This document shows positions 1 to 6,827 of a stretch of 7,616 nucleotides of DNA, one piece after another. Positions within the stretch are counted from its first letter, which is position 1; every line of letters starts with the position of its first letter. The stretch is from Pseudomonadota bacterium (GTDB lineage: Bacteria > Pseudomonadota > Gammaproteobacteria > Enterobacterales > Enterobacteriaceae). Under the pieces are notes generated by a model. It saw only the letters and a program-made list of their open reading frames with translations, searched no databases and was not told where the DNA came from. The stretch lies in contig JAFACP010000357.1 in the NCBI GenBank assembly GCA_023425455.1, positions 1-7,616 on the forward strand. Reading direction: 5' to 3'. Both the position numbers and the translations under genes were made by a program.

Positions 1-805
1 GCATCGGGGTGACGCCGAAGCGTTGACCCAGCGCAATCAGTTCTTCCCGGGTGATGGTCTGCTTCATTCCGCCCATGGAATAGACCTTCACCAGTACTTC
101 TGCGGATTTCTCGGCGGTATCGATCAGGCCAAAGGTTTCATCAAGCGTAGGGCCACTGCCGAACACGCCGTGGAACGGCCACAGCACCAGAGAATGTTGT
201 TGCATATCTTTGGCGGTCGCCTGGCCGATTTCGTCTGTGCCTGGCACCATCCACGGCAGAATGCCGACGCCGTCCGGGAAAACCACCAGGCATTCGGTAC
301 TGCCTTCCCACAGCTTGCGGGTAAAGAGCTGGCTGTTGTTTTCCAGAACGTAGGTCAGGGCAATCAGGTTGGTGGCGTGGCAGTGCATGATCACCCGGTC
401 TTTGCCGTGGGTCGCTTTGATGCGCTCGCAGTGGGAGAGGAAGTGCGCCGGCAGTTCGGAAGTGGGGACCGCATCGTCGGTGAGTCCCCAGAGAATGTGG
501 TAGCCTGCGCCGTCGCTGTCCACTTTTACCACGCCGAGGTTGGCCTCAGGGTCGAGCTGCACGTTGCGGAAGAATTTGCCGGAGCCGGTGACGATAAACG
601 GCGTGTTGGCGAGCAGCGGCATGGGCTGGCTCAGAGCAATATAGCGCGGTTTCGGCTGGAATTCGGCCGCGAAGGGTTCGATATCCGCCTCATCGAGGCG
701 CAGCGTCAGGTTACCGCCGTTGCGCTCGTCCCAGCCCTTCAGCCAGGCATCGGAGGTGGCTTTAATCATGCCCTGGACGAACCAGGATTCGGTGATGGTT
801 TGCAT
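1..805 (-). CDS. rhaD: Rhamnulose-1-phosphate aldolase, 3' end cut off by window edge
   Basis: Cytoplasmic zinc-dependent class II aldolase that cleaves L-rhamnulose 1-phosphate to dihydroxyacetone phosphate and L-lactaldehyde, the last step of the rhaBAD pathway. Reading leftward from ATG at 803-805 gives 268 codons beginning [20 protein letters not shown] and ending GVTPM at the edge. The K-12 protein has 274 residues, so only about six residues and the stop are missing. The zinc ligands H141 and H143 (in MHCHATN) and H212 (in WPFHGVFG) and the catalytic acid E117 (in TSELPAH) are all present, as is the substrate loop TGSGKFF at about 73-79. A Shine-Dalgarno AAGGA (plus 814-818) sits 8 nt before the ATG. 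The gene is third in the operon, separated from rhaA by 97 nt containing a REP-type repeat. There is no sign of damage. Identification is very secure. Confidence 0.97.
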   Translation of the reverse strand, partial: MQTITESWFVQGMIKATSDAWLKGWDERNGGNLTLRLDEADIEPFAAEFQPKPRYIALSQPMPLLANTPFIVTGSGKFFRNVQLDPEANLGVVKVDSDGAGYHILWGLTDDAVPTSELPAHFLSHCERIKATHGKDRVIMHCHATNLIALTYVLENNSQLFTRKLWEGSTECLVVFPDGVGILPWMVPGTDEIGQATAKDMQQHSLVLWPFHGVFGSGPTLDETFGLIDTAEKSAEVLVKVYSMGGMKQTITREELIALGQRFGVTPM

Positions 806-824
806 ACTCTGTTTCCTTTGAAAA

Positions 825-894
825 TGCCGGGTGGCGCTACGCTTCCCCGTCCTGCACTTACCGGTAGGCCCGGCAGACACAGCGCCGCCGGGCA
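825..894. repeat. REP/BIME-like inverted pair between rhaA and rhaD
   Basis: Two GC-rich REP-type units face each other in the 97-nt rhaA-rhaD gap. The first, 825-855, begins TGCCGGGTGGCGCTACGC. The second, 865-894, read on the minus strand begins TGCCCGGCGGCGCTGTG, so the two units are imperfect inverted copies. The second unit alone forms a perfect 7-bp stem, GCCCGGC at 868-874 with GCCGGGC at 887-893. The heads resemble the GCCGGGTGGCGCT... REP family common in Enterobacter, Klebsiella and Citrobacter. Such elements sit between or after genes and can bind DNA gyrase or IHF, or stabilise the upstream mRNA. Here it would leave the 3' end of the rhaBA message with a hairpin and could lower rhaD expression. 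That role is inference. Confidence 0.75.
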
Positions 895-901
895 ATGTTG
901 T

Positions 902-2161
902 TTACTTACGCGTGGCGAGGATCTCTTTCTCATACGCCCGGACGTTATCCAGCCACTGGCTGCCCGCTGGCGCATCATGGCGCTGGCAGTACATCTCCCA
1001 GACCGCCTGCCACGGCAGGGATTTTTGCTCTTCCAGCAGCGCCAGACGGGCGGTGTAGTCGCCGCTTTCTTCCAGCGCTTTCAGCGCTGCGGTTGGCTCC
1101 AGCAGCGCGCGAAGCAGGGCTTTTTTCATGTTGCGGGTACCGATAACCCACGCGGCGATGCGGTTGATCGAGGCGTCGAAGAAGTCGAGGCCGATGTGTA
1201 CGCGGTCGAACAGATCGTGGCGGATGATTTCGCTGGCGATGGCCTGCGTTTCATCATCCAGCAGGACCACGTGGTCGCTGTCCCAGCGTACCGGGCGGCT
1301 CACGTGCAGCAGCAGACGCGGCACGTAGAGCATGGCGGCAGAGATTTTGTCGGAGATAACTTCCGTCGGATGGAAGTGCCCGGCATCCAGACACAGCGCG
1401 GTCTGACGGCTGGTGGCATAACCCATGTAGAACTCGTTTGACCCGACGGTGTAGCTTTCCGCGCCAATGCCAAACAGCTTGCTCTCCACCGCGTCAATGT
1501 GGTGTGCCGGGTTCAGTTTTTCGCTGATGGCTTCGTCCAGCGCCGCCAGCAGGCGCTGGCGCGGGGCCAGGCGATCCACGGTGATATCTTTCATTCCGTC
1601 CGGGATCCAGATGTTCATTACCGACGGGGTGCCGAGCTGTTCGCCGAAGTACGCCGAGACGCGGCGGCTGGCTTTCACGTGGTCGATCCAGAACTGACGG
1701 ATTTCGTCGTTCGCATGGGCGAGGGTGAAGCCGTCGGCGCTCAGCGGGTGCGAGAAGCAGGAGGGGTTAAAATCGAGCCCCAGTTTGTTGGCTTTGGCCC
1801 AGGTAACCCAGTGGATAAAGTGCTCCGGCTTGATTTCATTGCGCGCGACCGGCGCGTCAGACTCCAGGTAGATCGCATGCAGGTTCAGGCGTTTTGGCCC
1901 GGGGATCAGGCTCAGGGCCAGCTCAAGATCGGCGCGCAGCTCGCTGGCGTTGCGCGCTTTCCCCGGATAGTTACCGGTGGCCTGAATCCCCCCCGTCAGC
2001 GAACCGCCCGGATCTTCGAAACCGGCGACGTCATCGCCCTGCCAGCAGTGCATGGAGACGGGCAGGCGATCGAGCTGGCGCAGCGCCGCATCGACATCCA
2101 CGCCGATGGCGGCGAAACGCTGTTTAGCCAGGTCCCAGGCTTGTTCTAATTGAGTGGTCAT
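902..2161 (-). CDS. rhaA: L-rhamnose isomerase
   Basis: Cytoplasmic metal-dependent aldose-ketose isomerase that converts L-rhamnose to L-rhamnulose, the first catabolic step. It has 419 residues, the same length as the K-12 enzyme. The TIM-barrel metal-site residues are visible: D259 and H262 in [11 protein letters not shown]286 in LLLHVSRP, and D294 and D296 in VRWDSDHVV. By family knowledge H262, D294 and D296 bind the catalytic Mn. The start is taken as ATG at 2159-2161 ([10 protein letters not shown]). It overlaps the rhaB stop as ATGA and has AAGGAG 8 nt upstream. A TTG two codons earlier would sit only 2 nt from that AAGGAG and is rejected. The TAA stop is at 902-904. It is the second gene of the operon, translationally coupled to rhaB. 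Confidence 0.98.
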   Translation of the reverse strand: MTTQLEQAWDLAKQRFAAIGVDVDAALRQLDRLPVSMHCWQGDDVAGFEDPGGSLTGGIQATGNYPGKARNASELRADLELALSLIPGPKRLNLHAIYLESDAPVARNEIKPEHFIHWVTWAKANKLGLDFNPSCFSHPLSADGFTLAHANDEIRQFWIDHVKASRRVSAYFGEQLGTPSVMNIWIPDGMKDITVDRLAPRQRLLAALDEAISEKLNPAHHIDAVESKLFGIGAESYTVGSNEFYMGYATSRQTALCLDAGHFHPTEVISDKISAAMLYVPRLLLHVSRPVRWDSDHVVLLDDETQAIASEIIRHDLFDRVHIGLDFFDASINRIAAWVIGTRNMKKALLRALLEPTAALKALEESGDYTARLALLEEQKSLPWQAVWEMYCQRHDAPAGSQWLDNVRAYEKEILATRK

Positions 2162-3627
2162 GCGCAAAGCTCCTTAGTTAGTCGTTTTTGCTGAAACTGC
2201 GCCCGAAAGCGGGCAATTTCATGGCAGGGATTGGGAGTGAAGGTGGTCAGTTGAGCGTTCGCCGCCACCAGCGAACGGAAATCATCTACGCTTGCCAGCT
2301 CATCGAGCGTCATCAGCTGAATGCCGATATTGCCGAGCGTGGAGGCTTCAACCGGGCCGGCAACGACGGTAATGCCGCAGGCATCGGCACAGAGCTGGTT
2401 CAGCAGCTGGTTCTGGCAACCGCCGCCGACGATGTGCAGCCGGGTGAAGGGCCTGCCGCGCAGGGTGGCAAGTTCACTCAGCACGTCGGCATACAGCAAT
2501 GCGAGGCTGTCGAAAATAGCGCGAGCCAGTTCGGCCGGGCTGGAAGGTATCGGCTGGCCGGCGTCGCAACAGGCGGCCTGGATCTCTGCGCACATGTGCG
2601 GCGGGTTGATAAAGCGATCGTCGTTCGGGTTGATCAGGAAGCGGCAGGCTGACAGTTTTTCCGTCTCAGCAATGAGTGCGGGCAGGTCGCTAACGCTCTG
2701 CTCTTTCAGCACCCGCTGCAGTAGCCACAGTCCCATGATGTTTTTCAGCACCCGGTAGCGGCCTTCCGCGCCCCCTTCATTGGTGATATTGGCGGCAAGT
2801 GCGGCATCGCTGGTGTACGGGGTTTTACTCTCGAAACCCATCAGCGACCAGGTGCCGGATGAGAGATAGGCAGCGTCCTGACCGGCGAGCGGAGAAGCGA
2901 TCACCGCGCTGGCGGTATCGTGGCTTGCCACGCCAACCACCGGAACCGCGTTGCCCTGCGGGCACAGCCACTCACCGATCACATTCCCCGGATGGGTTGG
3001 CGTACCGAACCAGGAGGGGGATGCCCCGCTCCAGGCCAGCAGGTTTTGGTCCCAGCTATCCGAGTTAATGTTTACCAGCTGGGTGGTCGTCGCGTTGGTA
3101 TATTCCCAGTTCAGATTACCGGTGAGGCGGTAGCTGAAATAGTCCGGGATCAGCAGGGCATGTTTTGTTCTGGCGGCCAGCTCCGGCTGCTGCTTGAGCA
3201 GCGCGCGCAGCTGATAAAGCGTATTGAACGGCAGGAACTGAATACCGCTGCGGGCGTAGATATTGGCTTTGCCGAGCTGCGCGATAGCCTGCGCCATCAT
3301 GCCGTCCGTTCGGCTGTCACGATACGAGACCGCCGGGCCGAGGCGTTTGCCCTGGCTGTCCAGCAGGACATAGTCCACTCCCCAGGTATCAATACCGATG
3401 CTGTCAATACGGATGCCCGCATTGCAGACGTTGGCCAGCCCGGTGCGGATCTCTGCCTCCAGGCCGTCAATATCCCAGGCGTCAACGCCGTCCCGCTTTT
3501 GCAGGCAGTTAACAAAACGGTGCATTTCGCGAAGCGAAAGCGTGCGCTGGCTACGGTCGTAGGTGGCCAGCATTACGCGGCCGCTGGATGCGCCTAAATC
3601 GACAGCCACACAATGGCGAAAGGTCAT
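2158..3627 (-). CDS. rhaB: Rhamnulokinase
   Basis: Cytoplasmic FGGY-family sugar kinase that phosphorylates L-rhamnulose with ATP to L-rhamnulose 1-phosphate. It has 489 residues, exactly the K-12 length, starting [10 protein letters not shown]. The N-terminal actin-like phosphate loop DLGASSGR is at 10-17, the catalytic base D237 lies in [18 protein letters not shown] is at about 257-266, and the C-terminal nucleotide-binding loop is [19 protein letters not shown]. Both cysteines of the disulfide described for the E. coli enzyme, C68 and C222, are kept. The ATG at 3625-3627 has AAGGA 7 nt upstream and lies about 25 nt after the inferred transcription start. A 63-residue upstream extension of the open frame would run through the promoter and operators and is not used. 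The TGA stop at 2158-2160 overlaps the rhaA ATG. First gene of rhaBAD. Confidence 0.98.
   Translation of the reverse strand: MTFRHCVAVDLGASSGRVMLATYDRSQRTLSLREMHRFVNCLQKRDGVDAWDIDGLEAEIRTGLANVCNAGIRIDSIGIDTWGVDYVLLDSQGKRLGPAVSYRDSRTDGMMAQAIAQLGKANIYARSGIQFLPFNTLYQLRALLKQQPELAARTKHALLIPDYFSYRLTGNLNWEYTNATTTQLVNINSDSWDQNLLAWSGASPSWFGTPTHPGNVIGEWLCPQGNAVPVVGVASHDTASAVIASPLAGQDAAYLSSGTWSLMGFESKTPYTSDAALAANITNEGGAEGRYRVLKNIMGLWLLQRVLKEQSVSDLPALIAETEKLSACRFLINPNDDRFINPPHMCAEIQAACCDAGQPIPSSPAELARAIFDSLALLYADVLSELATLRGRPFTRLHIVGGGCQNQLLNQLCADACGITVVAGPVEASTLGNIGIQLMTLDELASVDDFRSLVAANAQLTTFTPNPCHEIARFRAQFQQKRLTKELCA
2170..2175 (-). promoter_or_regulatory. Ribosome binding site that fixes the rhaA start
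   Basis: The minus strand reads AAGGAG, a near-perfect Shine-Dalgarno, inside the last codons of rhaB and 8 nt before the rhaA ATG. It decides between that ATG and an in-frame TTG at 2165-2167. It also shows that rhaA translation is initiated within the rhaB coding end. Confidence 0.85.
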
Positions 3628-3651
3628 GTTCGGGTCCTTCTTTAAGTCACT

Positions 3652-3687
3652 GGTGAGGAGTGTAAGAAAGGGAAGAAAGACCCACCT
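3652..3687 (-). promoter_or_regulatory. rhaBAD core promoter (PrhaB)
   Basis: On the minus strand the -10 element is TACACT (plus 3659-3664). A 17-nt gap separates it from the -35 position AGGTGG (plus 3682-3687), which is far from consensus, as expected for an activator-dependent promoter. The last 4 bp of the downstream RhaS half-site overlap the -35, the same overlap described for E. coli, where the matching -10 as I recall it is TAGACT. The predicted start site is near 3652, giving a leader of about 25 nt before the rhaB ATG. Confidence 0.8.
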
Positions 3688-3734
3688 TCTCACCACTGAC
3701 AGCCGGTTTCGGCGTCTGGCAAGAAAGCAAAGAT
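3684..3734 (-). promoter_or_regulatory. RhaS operator of rhaBAD (two 17-bp half-sites)
   Basis: Two inverted 17-bp half-sites bind a RhaS dimer. Read toward rhaB, the distal one is ATCTTTGCTTTCTTGCC (plus 3718-3734) and the proximal one is GTCAGTGGTGAGAAGGT (plus 3684-3700). They line up with the E. coli half-sites I recall as ATCTTTCCCTGGTTGCC and GTCAGTAACGAGAAGGT. The spacer here is 17 nt (3701-3717), against 16 in E. coli. RhaS bound with L-rhamnose contacts the polymerase from this position. Confidence 0.85.
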
Positions 3735-3737
3735 GAA

Positions 3738-3753
3738 CGTGAGGCAGTTCACA
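3738..3753. promoter_or_regulatory. CRP site of rhaBAD
   Basis: CGTGAGGCAGTTCACA contains a perfect GTGA-N6-TCAC core. It begins 3 nt beyond the distal RhaS half-site and is centred at about -93.5 relative to the inferred rhaB start, as in the catabolite-controlled E. coli promoter (about -92.5). It supplies the cAMP-CRP co-activation that makes rhaBAD glucose-repressed. Confidence 0.88.
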
Positions 3754-3783
3754 GTTTCCAGTAATGACGGGCGTTGCAGGCAA

Positions 3784-3799
3784 TGTGATGGTTGCCGAA
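3784..3799. promoter_or_regulatory. Probable CRP site of rhaSR, right arm degenerate
   Basis: TGTGATGGTTGCCGAA has a perfect left arm TGTGA and a poor right arm (CCGAA instead of TCACA). Its centre lies 111.5 nt before the inferred rhaSR start, the same distance reported for the E. coli rhaSR CRP site. The position is convincing and the sequence is weak. Confidence 0.55.
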
Positions 3800-3820
3800 T
3801 TTCCTGATCTTTCCATCTGT

Positions 3821-3871
3821 TTCTTGAAAAACGCGCAGCTTTTGCGGCGTTTGCTGCCGAAAATTTAAGGT
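3821..3871 (+). promoter_or_regulatory. RhaR operator of rhaSR (two 17-bp half-sites)
   Basis: TTCTTGAAAAACGCGCA (3821-3837) and TGCCGAAAATTTAAGGT (3855-3871) form an imperfect inverted repeat with a 17-nt spacer, matching in position and spacing the RhaR site of E. coli rhaSR. The downstream half-site overlaps the -35 by 4 bp. RhaR with L-rhamnose activates here. RhaS is known to compete for this site in E. coli and so to limit its own expression; whether that holds here is inference. Confidence 0.78.
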
Positions 3872-3903
3872 GAGTCGGATACGCCTTAATTACTATTTTG
3901 AGA
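3868..3903 (+). promoter_or_regulatory. rhaSR core promoter
   Basis: The -35 position AGGTGA (3868-3873) and -10 TACTAT (3891-3896) are 17 nt apart. The -10 and its AT-rich surroundings (TTAATTACTATTTTG) are nearly identical to E. coli as I recall it. The start site is predicted near 3903, leaving a leader of about 25 nt before rhaS. Confidence 0.75.
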
Positions 3904-3927
3904 ACTTTTCTCATTGCTGGGGGCGAC

Positions 3928-4764
3928 ATGACCGTACTGCATAGCGTGGATTTTTTCCCTTCGGGTATTTCGCCTGTTGCGATTGAACCGCGGCTTCCTC
4001 AGGCGGCATTTCCTGAGCATCATCATGATTTTCATGAAATTGTGATTGTGGAACATGGCACGGGGATCCATGTGTTTAACGGCCAGCCCTACACCATCAG
4101 CGGCGGCACGGTGTGCTTTGTGCGCGATCACGACAGGCACTTATATGAACATACCGATAATCTCTGTCTGACCAATGTTCTCTACCGTTCACCGGATGCG
4201 TTCCAGTTTATATCGGGGCTTAACCAGCTGCTGCCGCAGGAGCAGGACGGGCACTACCCGTCGCACTGGCGGGTCAATCAGGCGACACTTCAGCAGGTAC
4301 GCCAGCTGGTCACTCAGATGGAGCAGAGTGAAGATGGCGCCGAATCCCATGCGATTGCCACGCGTGAACTGCTGTTTATGCAGCTGTTAGTGCTGCTGCG
4401 GCGCAGCAGTCTGGTTGAAGGGCGAGGCGATAATGACGCGCGGCTGACCCAGCTGATGGCCTGGCTGGAGGATCACTTCGCCGAAGAGGTGTGCTGGGAA
4501 ACGCTGGCAGATGACTTCTCGCTGTCGCTGCGTACTTTGCACCGCCAGCTCAAACTGCACACCGGCCTGACGCCGCAGCGCTACCTGAATCGTCTGCGGC
4601 TGATTAAAGCGCGGCACCTGTTGCGCCACACGGATGAAAGCGTAACGGAAATCGCATATCGCTGCGGTTTCGGCGACAGTAATCACTTTTCGACGCTTTT
4701 TCGCCGTGAGTTCAGCTGGTCGCCGCGCGATATTCGCCAGGGAAAGGATACGCCACTTCAGTAA
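3928..4764 (+). CDS. rhaS: AraC-family activator of rhaBAD and rhaT
   Basis: Transcription factor that binds L-rhamnose and activates rhaBAD and rhaT. It has 278 residues, the K-12 length. The N-terminal cupin sugar-binding and dimerisation domain covers about 1-160, with the family-typical [17 protein letters not shown] at 28-44. The C-terminal domain has two helix-turn-helix units, at about 191-212 and 238-262. DNA-contact residues known in E. coli are present: R202 and R206 in the first unit, N252 in the second. D250 is kept, but position 241, Asp in E. coli and a sigma70 R599 contact, is Glu. The start ATG at 3928 ([10 protein letters not shown]) is chosen over an in-frame TTG at 3898 that precedes the inferred transcription start. 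The ribosome site is poor (GGGGG, 4 nt upstream). It is followed after 73 nt by rhaR. Confidence 0.97.
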   Translation: MTVLHSVDFFPSGISPVAIEPRLPQAAFPEHHHDFHEIVIVEHGTGIHVFNGQPYTISGGTVCFVRDHDRHLYEHTDNLCLTNVLYRSPDAFQFISGLNQLLPQEQDGHYPSHWRVNQATLQQVRQLVTQMEQSEDGAESHAIATRELLFMQLLVLLRRSSLVEGRGDNDARLTQLMAWLEDHFAEEVCWETLADDFSLSLRTLHRQLKLHTGLTPQRYLNRLRLIKARHLLRHTDESVTEIAYRCGFGDSNHFSTLFRREFSWSPRDIRQGKDTPLQ

Positions 4765-4829
4765 CGCGAAGGCAGTCACCGTTTTCGGAGCATAAAAAGG
4801 CTAATAATGTCGGGTTCTTCGCTGGTGGG

Positions 4830-4853
4830 ATGGTGGTGTGGCTGCTCAGTTAA
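4830..4853 (+). other. Short out-of-frame ORF overlapping the rhaR start
   Basis: ATG at 4830-4832, 8 nt before the rhaR GTG, opens a seven-codon frame (MVVWLLS) ending at TAA 4851-4853 inside rhaR. The G-rich GGTGGG upstream is the only Shine-Dalgarno-like sequence near either start. Farther up, AAAAAGG followed by ATG at 4807-4809 would start another frame out of register with rhaR. These may be chance, or may tune rhaR translation by coupling or competition. No protein product is claimed. Confidence 0.25.
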
Positions 4854-5686
4854 TTCTTCGCAAACAGGATTTTTTCGCCTCTGCCGGGCAGGCTGTCGCG
4901 GTGGCCGATCGCTATCCGCAGAATGTCTTTGCGGAGCACACCCACGAGTTTTACGAGCTGGTGCTGGTGTGGCGCGGGAATGGCCTGCACGTCCTGAACG
5001 ACAGACCGTACCGCATTACGCGCGGCGATCTGTTTTACATTCGCGCCGAAGATAAACACTCCTATGCGTCCGTCAACGATCTGGTGCTGCAGAACGTGAT
5101 TTATTGTCCCGACAGGCTGCAGCTCAACGTGGACTGGGCCGACCATATTCCCGGTTTTCATGCCGGACACCGGGAGCCGCACTGGCGGTTAAGCAGCAGC
5201 GGCATGACCCAGGTGCGGCAGGTGATTTCCCAGCTTGAACAGGAGAGCCAGAAGTGCGATCCGGCGGCCAACACCCTGTCAGAGTTGCTCTTCGCCCAGC
5301 TGGTGATGACCCTGAAGCGCTACCGCTACGCGACCGACAACCCCTCCGCCACGACCCAGGAAGCCCTGCTGGATAAGCTGATTACCACTCTCGCGGGCAG
5401 TCTGAACCGCAGCTTTGTGCTGGAGAAATTCTGCGAACAGGAGCAGTGCAGCGAGCGCGCGCTGCGTCAGCAGTTTCGTACCCAGACGGGAATGACGGTA
5501 AACCATTACCTGCGCCAGCTGCGCATTTGTCACGCCCAGTACCTGTTACAGCATACGGAGCTGATGGTCAGCGAAGTGGCGATGCGCTGCGGATTTGAGG
5601 ACAGTAACTACTTTTCTGTGGTGTTTAACCGCGAGGTGGGGATGACGCCGGTGCAGTGGCGTCATCGTAGTCGAAAGGCCGCGTAA
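4838..5686 (+). CDS. rhaR: AraC-family activator of rhaSR
   Basis: Transcription factor that responds to L-rhamnose and activates the rhaSR operon, so it sits at the top of the cascade. It has 282 residues starting at GTG, the same start position as the 282-residue E. coli form. An older 312-residue E. coli reading is not possible here because TAA at 4805-4807 closes the frame. The N-terminal cupin domain covers about 1-160, with [19 protein letters not shown] at 31-49 and [11 protein letters not shown] at 58-68. The C-terminal helix-turn-helix units are at about 195-216 and 244-264 ([10 protein letters not shown]). E254 is kept; position 246, Asp in E. coli (D276 in the older numbering), is Glu. 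The Shine-Dalgarno is weak and the start lies in a GTG-rich run. It overlaps nothing upstream, and its TAA stop abuts the rhaT stop. Confidence 0.96.
   Translation: MAAQLILRKQDFFASAGQAVAVADRYPQNVFAEHTHEFYELVLVWRGNGLHVLNDRPYRITRGDLFYIRAEDKHSYASVNDLVLQNVIYCPDRLQLNVDWADHIPGFHAGHREPHWRLSSSGMTQVRQVISQLEQESQKCDPAANTLSELLFAQLVMTLKRYRYATDNPSATTQEALLDKLITTLAGSLNRSFVLEKFCEQEQCSERALRQQFRTQTGMTVNHYLRQLRICHAQYLLQHTELMVSEVAMRCGFEDSNYFSVVFNREVGMTPVQWRHRSRKAA
5641..5666. other. 9-bp hairpin near the rhaR/rhaT convergence
   Basis: GATGACGCC (5641-5649) and GGCGTCATC (5658-5666) are perfect inverted repeats with an 8-nt loop, inside the last codons of rhaR and just beyond the rhaT stop. Neither strand has a T-run after it, so it is not a standard intrinsic terminator. 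It could protect 3' ends of either message or pause polymerase where the two genes meet. The repeat is seen; the function is inference. Confidence 0.4.
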
Positions 5687-6721
5687 TCAGTTCGCCATAC
5701 CGAGGCCGACAATATTGGCCGCGATAATAATCACCACGCAGCCCAGGCTCAGTACGCCGACCGGACGCCGCCCGGCGTTGTTCCACTCTTTCAGGATCAG
5801 ACCCACCACCCCGCCGCACAGCACGTAGAAGCTCATGTGCAGCATCCAGCTCATGTAGTCGTACTGCGCCGGAATGCTGGCGTGACCCCAGGCATAGAAG
5901 AAGAACTGCAGATACCACATCAGGCCACCGAGTGCGGAAAGCAACAGGTTGGTAATGATGATCGGTTTTGCCTGCGAGAAGTCCGCTTTTATCGACAAAT
6001 TCTTCACTTTTGCCAGACGAATAAAGCAGAAGCCGAGATTAACCAGCGCGCCGCCGCCCATGATCACCACATAGCTTGGCAGGGCGACGTACAGCGGGTC
6101 GACGCCCAGCGCAGCGGCCGCTTCATGCATCGGCTTTGCGGCGTTCATGGCAAAGGACATACCTGCGGAGAAAATACCGCACATGACCGCCAGCAGCAGA
6201 CCTTTTTTCAGGTTGAAGTCTTCGGCCCGGATGCCCATTTTGCGCTCTTTTAGCTGGCCGGCGCGGGTGACGATAGCAACGCCGATGACGGCCACCAGCA
6301 CGCCCAGCAGCGTCATGCGTCCGCCTTCGGTGTGGATCAGAACATCAAAGTTACCGTTCAGGATTGGCGTCATCAGGGTGCCGACAATCAGCGTGATGCC
6401 AATGGCGATACCGATACCCATCGACATGCCGAGGTAGCGCATGGTGAGGCCATAGTTGATGTTGCCGATGCCCCACATTGCGCCAAACAGGAAGACCGGC
6501 AGCAGGGTCGAAGCGCTAAAGGAAGAGAAGTAGCCCCAGAAATCGGGCAGCAGCATGGCACTGATAGTCCAGGGCAGGATCAGCCAGGAAACCGTCCCGC
6601 CGACGGACCACATGGTTTCCCATGACCAGTGTTTCACCTTTTTAAACGGGGCATAGAAACAGGCTGCACTGGCTGCGCCTATCAAATGCCAGAAAATACC
6701 CATCGTAATCGCATGATTCAT
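5687..6721 (-). CDS. rhaT: L-rhamnose:proton symporter
   Basis: Inner-membrane transporter that brings L-rhamnose in with a proton; it belongs to the drug/metabolite transporter superfamily (L-rhamnose transporter family). It has 344 residues, the K-12 length, and is highly hydrophobic, with about ten membrane segments. The clearest are at 5-24, 38-58, 72-92, 101-120, 137-155, 176-195, 212-233 and the C-terminal one at about 323-342. Well conserved stretches include [20 protein letters not shown] sequence near 82-98 and [20 protein letters not shown] in the middle. The start ATG at 6719-6721 has GAGGA 7 nt upstream. The TGA stop (5687-5689) directly abuts the rhaR stop. It is transcribed alone from its own RhaS- and CRP-type promoter, so uptake and catabolism are induced together. 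Confidence 0.97.
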   Translation of the reverse strand: MNHAITMGIFWHLIGAASAACFYAPFKKVKHWSWETMWSVGGTVSWLILPWTISAMLLPDFWGYFSSFSASTLLPVFLFGAMWGIGNINYGLTMRYLGMSMGIGIAIGITLIVGTLMTPILNGNFDVLIHTEGGRMTLLGVLVAVIGVAIVTRAGQLKERKMGIRAEDFNLKKGLLLAVMCGIFSAGMSFAMNAAKPMHEAAAALGVDPLYVALPSYVVIMGGGALVNLGFCFIRLAKVKNLSIKADFSQAKPIIITNLLLSALGGLMWYLQFFFYAWGHASIPAQYDYMSWMLHMSFYVLCGGVVGLILKEWNNAGRRPVGVLSLGCVVIIIAANIVGLGMAN

Positions 6722-6746
6722 TTTTACATCCTCATCGTTATTATCT

Positions 6747-6766
6747 GTCGGCGGCTTCCCTCCGAC
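6747..6766 (-). other. Hairpin at the predicted 5' end of rhaT mRNA
   Basis: On the minus strand GTCGG and CCGAC form a 5-bp stem, then one A/G mismatch, then GG paired with CC around a GAAG loop. Its first base coincides with the start site predicted from the -10 element (about 6766), so the message would begin with this stem. 5'-terminal stems of this kind are known to slow mRNA decay. That role is inference. Confidence 0.4.
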
Positions 6767-6801
6767 TTGATGAGTGTAAAAAGTAGGCGGCGCGGGAACC
6801 T
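6766..6801 (-). promoter_or_regulatory. rhaT core promoter
   Basis: The minus-strand -10 is TACACT (plus 6773-6778), identical to that of rhaBAD. The -35 position AGGTTC (plus 6796-6801) is non-consensus and shares 4 bp with the proximal RhaS half-site. The spacing is 17 nt. The predicted start near 6766 gives a leader of about 45 nt. Confidence 0.78.
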
Positions 6802-6827
6802 TCGGAAGGTTGCCGCACTTTTCTTTT
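6792..6827 (+). terminator. Possible plus-strand terminator nested in the rhaT promoter
   Basis: Positions 6792-6816 form a near-perfect palindrome: GCGG, one G/G mismatch, AACCTTC, a central G, GAAGGTT, then CCGC. As plus-strand RNA it folds into a 10-bp stem with one mismatch and a 3-nt loop, followed by ACTTTTCTTTT. It could stop transcription that reads through rhaR and antisense to rhaT before reaching sodA. The first T-run starts 2 nt after the stem and is interrupted, so the call is tentative. The same DNA contains the rhaT RhaS half-site. Confidence 0.4.

Noticed and set aside
23..1441. A 472-codon plus-strand open frame opposite rhaD and rhaA
   Set aside because: It is fully antisense to two unmistakable genes, spans their gap, and has low-complexity composition typical of a shadow of GC-rich coding. 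It shows no recognisable domain and no convincing ribosome site.
2162..2167. TTG start two codons before the rhaA ATG
   Set aside because: It is only 2 nt from AAGGAG, too close for initiation. The ATG is 8 nt away and matches the known N-terminus.
3628..3816. N-terminal extension of rhaB to 552 residues
   Set aside because: It would translate through the promoter, RhaS operator and CRP site. The ATG at 3625-3627 has a good Shine-Dalgarno and gives the exact family length.
3898..3927. Ten-residue extension of rhaS from TTG at 3898
   Set aside because: The TTG lies between the -10 and the predicted transcription start, so it would not be in the mRNA. The ATG at 3928 gives the 278-residue family length.
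5641..5666. Intrinsic bidirectional terminator for rhaR and rhaT
   Set aside because: The stem is good, but neither strand has a following T-run, so it is listed only as a hairpin.
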